Assembly (NCBI GenBank): GCA_000708525.1
Contig: JMRP01000001.1
Coordinates: 248,001 to 312,000 of the forward strand
Length of the DNA stretch: 64,000 nucleotides
Reading direction: 5' to 3'
Source: Cyanobium sp. CACIAM 14
GTDB taxonomy: Bacteria > Cyanobacteriota > Cyanobacteriia > PCC-6307 > Cyanobiaceae
Shown: positions 33,602-40,527 of the stretch, in pieces
How the letters are laid out: each line of letters begins with the position of its first letter
Numbering within the stretch: position 1 is the first letter of the stretch
The notes under the pieces: generated by a model
What the model was told of the DNA's origin: nothing
The model's database searches: none
The model's input: only the letters and a program-made list of their open reading frames with translations
Program-made: the position numbers and the translations under genes

Positions 33602-34933
33602 TCAGGCGTTCGGGTAGAGCGCGAACTCGTGGGGATGGGGCCGCTGCTCCAGCGCCTCAATCTCCCGGCCCTTGACGCGGATCCACTCCTGCAGGAGCCC
33701 CGGGCTGAACACCCCTCCAGCGAGCAGATAGGCCTGGTCGGCGGCCAGGGCGGCGAGGGAGCCGGCCAGGTCGTGGGGGAGGACGCCGAGCCCGCAGTCC
33801 TCCGCCGCCACCCCCTCGGGTGGGACCCGATCCGCGGGAGGTCCGGGATCCAGCTGCCGCCGCAGGCCATCGAGGCCAGCGAGCAGCAGGGCCGAGAAGG
33901 CCAGGTAGGGATTCGCCAGCCCGTCCCCCTGCCGCGCCACCACCCGCCGCTGGCTGGGATCCCGCCCCGTCGGGGGCACGGTGACCACGCTGGAGGGGTC
34001 CTGGCGGGCGTAGGTCAGCCGGCTGGGCCCGTCGCCACCGCTCGCCAGGCGCCGGTAGCTGTTGGTGCCCGGGTTGGTGAAGACGGCCAGGGAGGGCCCA
34101 TGGTGCAACAGTCCGCCCAGATACCAGCGGGCGGTCTGGGAGAGATCGGCATAGGTGCCCTCCCCGAAGAAGAGCGGTTGGCCGGCCTTGAACAGACCCT
34201 GGTGCACGGCCAGGCCGGCGCCGGCCGGTGCCGCCGTCGGTCTGGGCAGGAAGGTGGCGGCCAGGCCATGGCGCGCGGCCCCCTGCCGTGCCACGTAACG
34301 GCCGATCATCAGAGCGTCGGCGGCCCGCACCAGATCCGCCGGGCCCAGCGTCAGGGCGAGCCGCGGGGGTGCCGGCAGACGGTCGGAACTGCGGGTGTCG
34401 ATCCCCAGGGCCCCGAGGGTGAGGAGGAGTTCGCTCTGGAGACCCTCCGGAGCGTCATGGGGGGCAATGGCGCGGCAGGCGCAGCCGCTGGCATCGGAGT
34501 GGAAGGTCAGCTCCTGGAAGACGAAGTACTCGCTTTCACTGGAGAACAGGGCCGTGTCGGCCAGGCCGCTGGCCGCCAGATGGGCCATGGCTCTGGAGGC
34601 CAGGGTGCGGGGGCAGTGGACGAGTGGGCGGCCGGTGTCCGGCGCGGCCTGGAAGGAGCCGATCAGGCTCAGGCTCCTGGGGGTCAGAAAGGGGTCGATC
34701 CAGGCGCTGCCGGGGTCGAGGCTGACGGTGAGGCTTCTGGGGAGGGCCGCCGGCCAGGGATCATCGGCACCCGCCTGGAGGCTGAGGCCGTGGTGGAACG
34801 CGTCCTCGCTGAGCTGCTGGACGTCCAGACCGATCGTCTGCCAGTCGCCCTGGAGGTCGCAGAGCCGCAGGACGATCCGTTCGATCCCGTCGTCCCGGAG
34901 GCGACGCAGAACGTCCTGGATGGTGGTGGCCAT
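33602..34933 (-). CDS. Glutamine-synthetase-like protein with lost catalytic residues
   Basis: A 443-residue protein. Its scaffold is that of cyanobacterial type-I GlnA: QDVLRRLRDDGIERI at the start, AWIDPF, CPRTLASRAMAHLA, GQPLFFGEGTYADLSQTARW, FTNPGTNSYRRL, NPYLAFSALLLAGLDG, GGVFSPGLLQEWI and a PHPHEF ending. Compared with GlnA as I know it, the following are gone: the FDGSSI loop (now SLQAGADD), both Glu of the HHEVA/GQHE metal motif (about 181-195), the first His of MHVH (Ala242), R339 and R344 (now Pro313 and Thr318), and the active-site Glu near residue 332 (Val). Glu133, Glu135, His244, Arg295 and Arg334 remain. About 30 residues are missing after residue 145. It is probably a pseudoenzyme. 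Clean ATG and no frameshift. Confidence 0.87.
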   Translation of the reverse strand: MATTIQDVLRRLRDDGIERIVLRLCDLQGDWQTIGLDVQQLSEDAFHHGLSLQAGADDPWPAALPRSLTVSLDPGSAWIDPFLTPRSLSLIGSFQAAPDTGRPLVHCPRTLASRAMAHLAASGLADTALFSSESEYFVFQELTFHSDASGCACRAIAPHDAPEGLQSELLLTLGALGIDTRSSDRLPAPPRLALTLGPADLVRAADALMIGRYVARQGAARHGLAATFLPRPTAAPAGAGLAVHQGLFKAGQPLFFGEGTYADLSQTARWYLGGLLHHGPSLAVFTNPGTNSYRRLASGGDGPSRLTYARQDPSSVVTVPPTGRDPSQRRVVARQGDGLANPYLAFSALLLAGLDGLRRQLDPGPPADRVPPEGVAAEDCGLGVLPHDLAGSLAALAADQAYLLAGGVFSPGLLQEWIRVKGREIEALEQRPHPHEFALYPNA

Positions 34934-35096
34934 GGGGTGAGGCGTGGAGGGCGGCTGGCGCCACGATGGTGCCGCCCCGTCGGTTCGATGGGTGCGTAAC
35001 CGTTTCTGTCAGAATCCCCAGAACCATCCGCAGGACAGGAATCTGGCGGATCGCGAGTGCTACCTTCCGCTGCAGGTGCGTCGCTCCGTTTCGTCC
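34934..35096. promoter_or_regulatory. Divergent intergenic region between GS-like gene and apcF
   Basis: 163 bp between two divergent start codons. The stretch gtaaccgtttctgtcagaat near 34996-35015 is the least GC-rich part and could hold a -10 element (CAGAAT) for apcF. It contains GTA-N8-TGT, which is only half of an NtcA site (GTA-N8-TAC), so nitrogen control is not established. No repeat or hairpin stands out. Confidence 0.3.
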
Positions 35097-35615
35097 ATGC
35101 GAGATGCCATCACCGGTCTGATCGGTCGGTACGACCAGCTCGGCCGCTACCTCGACCGTGCCGCGATCGATCGGATCGATGCCTATTTCAGCGAGGCCGA
35201 ACAGCGCCTCGCCGCGGTGGAGCTGATCAACAGGGAAGCTGCCGGGATCGTGCGCGAGGCGGCCCAGAGGCTCTGGCTGGAGGACCCAGAGTTGATCCTG
35301 CCCGGTGGCAATGCCTACACCACCCGGCGCCTGGCGGCCTGTCTGCGCGACATGGACTATTTCCTCCGCTATGCCAGCTATGCCCTCATCGCCGACGACG
35401 TCACCATCCTTGACGAGCGCGTGCTGAACGGCCTCGATGACACCTACAAGAGCCTCGGGGTCCCCACCGGCCCCACCGTGCGCAGCATCGCCCTGCTCGG
35501 TGAGGTGATCAGCGAGATGCTCGCCGATGCGGGCATGGCCGACACCTCCGTGGTGCGCGCTCCCTTCGACCACCTCTGCCGGGGTCTTGCCTCCAGCAAC
35601 GTCCGGGCCCGTTGA
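35097..35615 (+). CDS. apcF: Allophycocyanin beta-18 core subunit
   Basis: A 172-residue phycobiliprotein. The chromophore Cys82 (AACLRDMDYFLRYASY) and the conserved, usually methylated Asn72 (GGNAYTTRR) are in the expected positions for a beta subunit. The start RDAITGLIGRYDQLGRYLDR and ending PFDHLCRGL match ApcF rather than ApcB. ApcF replaces one beta subunit in the terminal-emitter trimer of the phycobilisome core, next to ApcE. As in other cyanobacteria it lies alone, away from apcAB. The frame is open to 34944, but ATG 35097 is the family start. The aminotransferase follows after about 50 bp. Confidence 0.92.
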   Translation: MRDAITGLIGRYDQLGRYLDRAAIDRIDAYFSEAEQRLAAVELINREAAGIVREAAQRLWLEDPELILPGGNAYTTRRLAACLRDMDYFLRYASYALIADDVTILDERVLNGLDDTYKSLGVPTGPTVRSIALLGEVISEMLADAGMADTSVVRAPFDHLCRGLASSNVRAR

Positions 35616-35666
35616 CGCCGGCACGCCGTTCCCTAATCTCACTCCACCACAGACACCCGACCGGTC

Positions 35667-36863
35667 TTGCCCCCGATTCCCGTGCCTTCCCCTGTCAGCA
35701 ACTCCCACAGGCTCGGGCTCGATCCCATCGCCACCCCTGAGCGGCTGCTCCTGGGACCAGGCCCTTCCAATGCCCACCCGACGGTGCTGCAGGCCCTCTC
35801 CAGGATGCCCATCGGCCACCTGGATCCCCTCTACATCGAGCTGATGGGCGAGGTTCAGGAACTCCTCCGCTATGCCTGGCAGACCGACAATCGCCTCACC
35901 ATCCCGATGAGCGGCACCGGAAGCGCCGCCATGGAGGCCACACTCGCCAATACCGTCGAACCCGGCGACAAGGTGCTGGTGGCCGTGATGGGGTACTTCG
36001 GGCTGCGTCTGGTGGACATGGCCGGCCGCTACCGGGCGGAGGTGGTCACCATCGAACGCCCCTGGGGTGAGGCCTTCGACCTCGGCGAGATCGAAGCCGC
36101 CCTGATCGCCCACAAGCCGGCGATTCTGGCAATGGTCCATGCCGAAACCTCCACCGGCGTCTGCCAGCCGATGGAGGGCATCGGCGAACTCTGTCGGCGC
36201 CACGACTGCCTGCTGCTGCTCGACACGGTCACCTCCCTTGGGGCGGTGCCGGTCTACCTCGACGACTGGCAGGTTGATCTGGCCTACAGCTGCAGCCAGA
36301 AGGGCCTCAGCTGTCCCCCCGGCCTCGGCCCCTTCACGATGGGCCCCCGTGCCGAGGCGAAGCTGGCGGCCCGAACCGGGAAAGTGCCCAACTGGTACCT
36401 CGACGTCTCCCTGCTCAACCAGTACTGGGGCAGTGACCGCGTCTATCACCACACCGCCCCGGTGAACATGAACTTCGGCATGCGGGAGGCGCTGCGGCTT
36501 CTTGCCGAGGAAGGGCTGGAGGCCGCCTGGGCCCGCCATCGCAGCAATGCGGAACGCCTCTGGGCCGGTCTCGAACGGCTCGGGTTGGAGCTGTTCGTGA
36601 GCGAACCGCTGCGGCTCGCCACCCTCACCACCGTTCGCATCCCTGAAGGGGTCGATGGCAAGGCCTTCAGCCGCCATCTCCTCGATCGTTTCGGCATCGA
36701 GGTGGGCGGCGGTCTCGGGGCCCTGGCCGGCAAGGTCTGGCGGATCGGCCTGATGGGCTACAACAGCACCCCCGAGAACGTCGATCGTCTGCTCGACCTC
36801 TTCAAGAGCGAACTGCCGGCCTTCCGCCCTGCGACCACGGCGGTATCGGCCGCGATCGCCTGA
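35667..36863 (+). CDS. Class V aminotransferase (serine/alanine-glyoxylate type)
   Basis: A 398-residue PLP enzyme. PLP-binding Lys212 is in CSQKGLSCPPGLG, with substrate motifs LLLGPGPSNAHP, SGTGSAAMEATLAN and VPNWYLDVSLLNQYWG. This family was long annotated in cyanobacteria as soluble hydrogenase small subunit. The close relatives are serine- or alanine-glyoxylate transaminases, which use glyoxylate from photorespiration. Start TTG 35667; GTG 35682 is an alternative. In several picocyanobacteria I remember it beside glnA; here the nearest GS gene is the degenerate one. Confidence 0.92.
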   Translation: MPPIPVPSPVSNSHRLGLDPIATPERLLLGPGPSNAHPTVLQALSRMPIGHLDPLYIELMGEVQELLRYAWQTDNRLTIPMSGTGSAAMEATLANTVEPGDKVLVAVMGYFGLRLVDMAGRYRAEVVTIERPWGEAFDLGEIEAALIAHKPAILAMVHAETSTGVCQPMEGIGELCRRHDCLLLLDTVTSLGAVPVYLDDWQVDLAYSCSQKGLSCPPGLGPFTMGPRAEAKLAARTGKVPNWYLDVSLLNQYWGSDRVYHHTAPVNMNFGMREALRLLAEEGLEAAWARHRSNAERLWAGLERLGLELFVSEPLRLATLTTVRIPEGVDGKAFSRHLLDRFGIEVGGGLGALAGKVWRIGLMGYNSTPENVDRLLDLFKSELPAFRPATTAVSAAIA

Positions 36864-36864
36864 G

Positions 36865-37338
36865 TCAGGCCCGCTCCCCCCGCCGCCGCCGGAACCAGTC
36901 TTCCAGCTGCCGGCCGGCGCTCTCGCCGAGGATCCCGCCCACCACCCGCATGTGGTGGTGGGCACTGGGGTGGCGCGAGAGATCCAGGCTGCCGCCCAGA
37001 GCGCCGCGCTTGGCATCCGCCGCGGCGAACACCACCGTGCCCACACGGGCCTGGATCAGGGCACCGGCGCACATCGGGCAGGGCTCGAGGGTCACGAGGA
37101 GGGTGCAGTCGTTGAAGCGCCAGTCCCCCCGGGAGGCGGCGGCCTGTCGCAGCGCCAGCAGTTCGGCGTGTCCCAGGGGGTCCGCCCGGGTGTGGCGCCG
37201 GTTGCTCCCCCAGCCCAGACAGCGCCCGGCGCCATCGAGAAGTGCTGCGGCCACGGGGATCTCTCCTTCGGCCCCGGACGCATGGGCACGACGAAGCAGC
37301 CGGTCCATCCACAGCAGGCAGACGACTTCATGCACCAT
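36865..37338 (-). CDS. tadA: tRNA-specific adenosine deaminase
   Basis: A 157-residue zinc deaminase. Zinc ligands and catalytic Glu are in GHAELLALRQ and TLEPCPMCAGALIQARV. GEIPVAAALLDGAGR is the usual N-terminal strand. TadA converts A34 of tRNA(Arg) to inosine. The ATG at 37308 is an alternative start, but the sequence before it (HEVVCLLWMDRLL) resembles the helix present in homologues. It converges on the aminotransferase with one base between the stops. Confidence 0.92.
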   Translation of the reverse strand: MVHEVVCLLWMDRLLRRAHASGAEGEIPVAAALLDGAGRCLGWGSNRRHTRADPLGHAELLALRQAAASRGDWRFNDCTLLVTLEPCPMCAGALIQARVGTVVFAAADAKRGALGGSLDLSRHPSAHHHMRVVGGILGESAGRQLEDWFRRRRGERA

Positions 37339-37477
37339 GGCTCACTTCTAGCCATGGCCTTGGTGAGGCAGGCGGCAGAATGCCTGAGCCCTCACCTGCG
37401 CCGTTGGCCAGCCTCCCCCCGCCCAGCGGCTGCCGTCGCTCGTCACGGACTGCGATCCCTTCGCCGATCCCTCCCAG

Positions 37478-38836
37478 GTGGATCCGGCCCTGGAGGCCTT
37501 CCTTCAGCAGGCGTCCGGCCTGCTCTGCCGCTGGCTGGGAGAGGCCGGCCATGGCACCCCCCTCCCCGGCCTGAGCGTGCTGCCGGTGGTGGAGCCGGAG
37601 CGGCACGGCTTGCCCAGCGCGCGCCTGCTGGCGGATCTGCAGCTGGTGATGGAAGGGGCCTACAACCCCAACCACCCCGGGGCCCTGGCCCACCTCGATC
37701 CGCCACCTCTGTCGGCCTCGATCGTGGCCGATCTGGTCTGCGCAGGGCTGAACAACAACCTGCTGGCCGAGGAGCTGTCCCCCAGCCTGAGCCGGCTGGA
37801 GCGTGCCCTCTGCGGCTGGATGGCCCAGCGGCTGGGCCTGCCCGATGGTGCCGGTGGCGTGGCGGCCAGCGGCGGCAGTCTCAGCAATCTGATGGCCCTG
37901 GTCACCGCCCGGCGCAGCCGGGGTCTGGCCTGCAGGGGTGATGCGGTGGTGGTCTGCAGCGAGGAGGCCCATGTCTCCCTCAACAAGGCCGTCGCCGTGA
38001 TGGGTCTGCCTGCGGAGGCCCTGGTGCAGGTGCGCGTGGACGCCGATGGTGCCGTCGATCCGCAGGCCCTCGAGGCGTGCCTGGCAAGGCTCGAGCGCTC
38101 CGGAAGGCCCGTCATCGCCGTGGTGGCGACGGCCGGCACCACGGTACGCGGTGCCCTGGATCCCCTGGAGCCGATGGCGGAGCTCTGCCGCCGGCACGGG
38201 CACTGGTTGCACGTGGACGGCGCCATCGGCGCGGTCTTCGCCTTCAGTGAGCGGCATCAGGCCGGGCTCGCCTCTCTGGGCAGGGCCGACTCGATCACGG
38301 TCAACCCCCAGAAGCTGCTGGGCATCACCAAGACGTCCTCCCTGCTGCTTCTGGCCGATCCGCTCCAGCTCCAGCAGGCCTTCAGCACGGGTCTCCCCTA
38401 CATGGAACCTAGCTGGGGCGGTGGCCACCAGGGGGAAGCGGGGCTGCAGGGCAGCCGCCCGGGGGAGATTCTCAAGCTCTGGCTCGGTCTGCGCCAGCTC
38501 GGCCTGGACGGCATCACCTCCCTGATCGATGCCGCGGTCGACCGCCGTGTCGAACTCGAGCGGCGGCTGCGGGCCATCGGCGGCCTGGTGCTCTGCGGCG
38601 GGCCGCTGCATCTGATCGCCTTCCGTCCGGAGGGGATCGATGGCCCCGCCGCGGAGCGCTGGAGCGCCGCCACCCGTCAGCGCCTGCTGGAGGAGGAGCT
38701 GATGCTCTCGCGCCCGTTGTACCGGGGTCACCACCATCTGAAGGCGGTCCTGGGCAACCCCCACACCGGCCCCGAGCAGCTGGAGCGGCTGGCACGGGTG
38801 GTCCAGCGGAGTCTGCTGGAGCTCGCCGGTGCCTGA
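37478..38836 (+). CDS. Group II pyridoxal-dependent decarboxylase
   Basis: A 452-residue enzyme. PLP-Lys279 is in NPQKLLGITKTSSLLLL, the PLP-stacking His in EEAHVSLNKA, and the Asp in HVDGAIGAVFAF. Related enzymes decarboxylate aspartate, glutamate, 2,4-diaminobutyrate or aromatic amino acids. The substrate cannot be set from sequence alone; L-2,4-diaminobutyrate decarboxylase-like members are common in cyanobacteria. GTG 37478 is the only good start before an upstream in-frame stop. The last bases overlap the small membrane-protein start. Confidence 0.9.
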   Translation: MDPALEAFLQQASGLLCRWLGEAGHGTPLPGLSVLPVVEPERHGLPSARLLADLQLVMEGAYNPNHPGALAHLDPPPLSASIVADLVCAGLNNNLLAEELSPSLSRLERALCGWMAQRLGLPDGAGGVAASGGSLSNLMALVTARRSRGLACRGDAVVVCSEEAHVSLNKAVAVMGLPAEALVQVRVDADGAVDPQALEACLARLERSGRPVIAVVATAGTTVRGALDPLEPMAELCRRHGHWLHVDGAIGAVFAFSERHQAGLASLGRADSITVNPQKLLGITKTSSLLLLADPLQLQQAFSTGLPYMEPSWGGGHQGEAGLQGSRPGEILKLWLGLRQLGLDGITSLIDAAVDRRVELERRLRAIGGLVLCGGPLHLIAFRPEGIDGPAAERWSAATRQRLLEEELMLSRPLYRGHHHLKAVLGNPHTGPEQLERLARVVQRSLLELAGA

Positions 38837-39086
38837 AATTCGAGCGCGTGACTCCGGGGGGCGTGGCCGCTGGGTGGCGATCCTCACCGGTGCCCTCTCC
38901 ATCCTCATCGGGGTGGCCTATCTGGTGCTGATCACGGTGCTGGACGCCCGCGGTCCTCTTCAGCCGCCGCCGCCCGAGGCCCTGGGCGGGGGGGCAGCCG
39001 TCGTTTCCGTCGATCCTGCAGCGGCTCCACCACCCTCTGCCGCGCCGCATCCAGAAAGCTTCGCAGCAGGCCCTCCCGGCCGTTGA
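38829..39086 (+). CDS. Small single-span membrane protein overlapping convergent GTPase gene
   Basis: An 85-residue protein starting at GTG 38829, which overlaps the decarboxylase stop by 8 bp. It has one helix (WVAILTGALSILIGVAYLVLI) and then TVLDARGPLQPPPPEALGG, a tail I have seen in other picocyanobacterial small proteins. The last ~50 residues are Pro/Ala-rich and lie over the 3' end of the opposite-strand GTPase gene (155-bp convergent overlap). The helix plus PPPPEALG part is probably genuine; the extension may be an accident of losing an earlier stop. Confidence 0.62.
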   Translation: MPEIRARDSGGRGRWVAILTGALSILIGVAYLVLITVLDARGPLQPPPPEALGGGAAVVSVDPAAAPPPSAAPHPESFAAGPPGR

Positions 39087-40527
39087 GGTCGTACTCCCGT
39101 TGCAGCACCTCCTGCAGCCCCCCATCGCCCCAGTCCTGGTTCTGGCGGAAGTAGGTGATGAAGCTGCGGCCCGCCACGCGGGTGAGCCAGGCTGCACTCA
39201 CCGCCTGCACGGCCCTGCTCACCAGCAGGGCGGGCAGGTTCACGCTGAGGGCTCCGGTGATCAGACCCACCCCACCCTTCACCAGACCCAGACCCGCCAG
39301 GGTGCGGCCCACCGAAAGGGCGAGATCCTGGGCGGTGTCCCGGCTGAGACTGACGCCGTAGACCCGGCCGATCTCCACCACCATCTGGGCGTTCACCGCG
39401 GCGGCTCCCAGCAGGTCGATCCCCGGCAATGGGGTCACCAGCACAACCCCGGCGCCGATCCACATGTAGCGGTCGACGATGACGCCGGCATCGCTGCGCC
39501 TCTGGCGGTCGAGGAGAGCCTGGCTCGCCTCGCTGAGCCGCCGGCACTGGAGAAGGAGGTTGTCGGCGATCAGTTCCTCCCCGTCGGCGTGGAGAACGCT
39601 GGCCATCCGGCGCACCAGTGCCTCCACTTCGGGAAGCGGTTGCAGCGGCCGTCCACCGGGCATCGGCACGCTCTGGGGGGCGGCACTGGCGGGGATCACG
39701 TCCTCCGGGACGAGCTGGCCGGCGCAGCGCTGACGCAGCAGGGAGAGAAGCCGCCGTTCCTCCTCCTCCCCACGCAGGTCGCACTTGTTCAGTACCAGCA
39801 GCCAGCGCTTGCCCAGGCCCGAGAGGGTCTCGATCACTGCCTGCTCGCTGGCGCGCAGGTCTCCATCCACCACCAGCAGAACCAGATCGGCCCGTGCGGC
39901 CAGTTCCCGGGCCAGGCGCTCCCGTTCCCGGCCCTCAGGGCCGGCCTCCAGGATGCCCGGGGTGTCCTCCAGGATCACGGCGCGCTGCAGACCCCGCAGC
40001 CGAAGCCGGTAGCGGCTGGAAGAGGTGGTCGAACCCATCGGCGCCCCCACCCTTCCGACCACCTCCTGCAGGAGGGCTCGGATCAGGGAGGTCTTGCCCG
40101 CTGAGCCGGTACCGAAGACCACGATCACCAGGTCCCCCCGTTCCAGTTCGGCCGCCATCCGCTGCCGTTCCTGGCGCAGGGCTTCCCGCTCCACCGCATG
40201 ACGCACCTTCTCCAGGGTTCGGTCGATGGCGCCGAGGTTCCGCTCGGCCGCCTCCCGGCGGCTGGAGGGCACGGTGGCGGCGGGGGTCTGGCGCCCGGCA
40301 GGGCGCCTCCCCTGCCGCAGGGCCTTCAGCCAGGGCCAGCCCAGCTGAACCAGGGCCACCAGCAGCGCCGCCAGGAGCGCCAGCATCACCGGCCCCACCA
40401 TCCAGTAGGGAAGCCAGGTGCTCAGCGTCCATTGCAACTGCTGGATCGCCTGAAGCACCATCCCCAGCGCCCCGAGGGCCAGCAGGCCCAGAACGATCCA
40501 GAGCCAGAGACGGGGGGGCAGGGTCAC
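38932..40527 (-). CDS. Membrane-anchored Era-like GTPase with DUF697 domain
   Basis: About 531 residues. Two N-terminal helices (LWLWIVLGLLALGALGMVLQ and VGPVMLALLAALLVALVQLG) precede a coiled region (EAAERNLGAIDRTLEKVR). The G domain has P-loop FGTGSAGKTSLIRALL, switch EDTPGI and NKCD. The C-terminal DUF697 part has hydrophobic helices (VDRYMWIGAGVVLVTPLPGI). The family is widespread in cyanobacteria; its job is unknown. GTG 40527 overlaps the PBP stop in GTGA. It belongs to the minus-strand bioY-lspA-PBP-GTPase cluster. Confidence 0.85.
   Translation of the reverse strand: MTLPPRLWLWIVLGLLALGALGMVLQAIQQLQWTLSTWLPYWMVGPVMLALLAALLVALVQLGWPWLKALRQGRRPAGRQTPAATVPSSRREAAERNLGAIDRTLEKVRHAVEREALRQERQRMAAELERGDLVIVVFGTGSAGKTSLIRALLQEVVGRVGAPMGSTTSSSRYRLRLRGLQRAVILEDTPGILEAGPEGRERERLARELAARADLVLLVVDGDLRASEQAVIETLSGLGKRWLLVLNKCDLRGEEEERRLLSLLRQRCAGQLVPEDVIPASAAPQSVPMPGGRPLQPLPEVEALVRRMASVLHADGEELIADNLLLQCRRLSEASQALLDRQRRSDAGVIVDRYMWIGAGVVLVTPLPGIDLLGAAAVNAQMVVEIGRVYGVSLSRDTAQDLALSVGRTLAGLGLVKGGVGLITGALSVNLPALLVSRAVQAVSAAWLTRVAGRSFITYFRQNQDWGDGGLQEVLQREYDLNGREGLLRSFLDAARQRVVEPLQDRRKRRLPPRPGPRAAAAEEDRGRPAP

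Noticed and set aside
34990-35016. NtcA binding site upstream of apcF or the GS-like gene
   Set aside because: GTA-N8-TGT matches only the first half of GTA-N8-TAC; not enough to call nitrogen control.
34761-37046. 761-codon minus-strand frame over apcF and the aminotransferase
   Set aside because: It covers three well-supported genes and has no domain.
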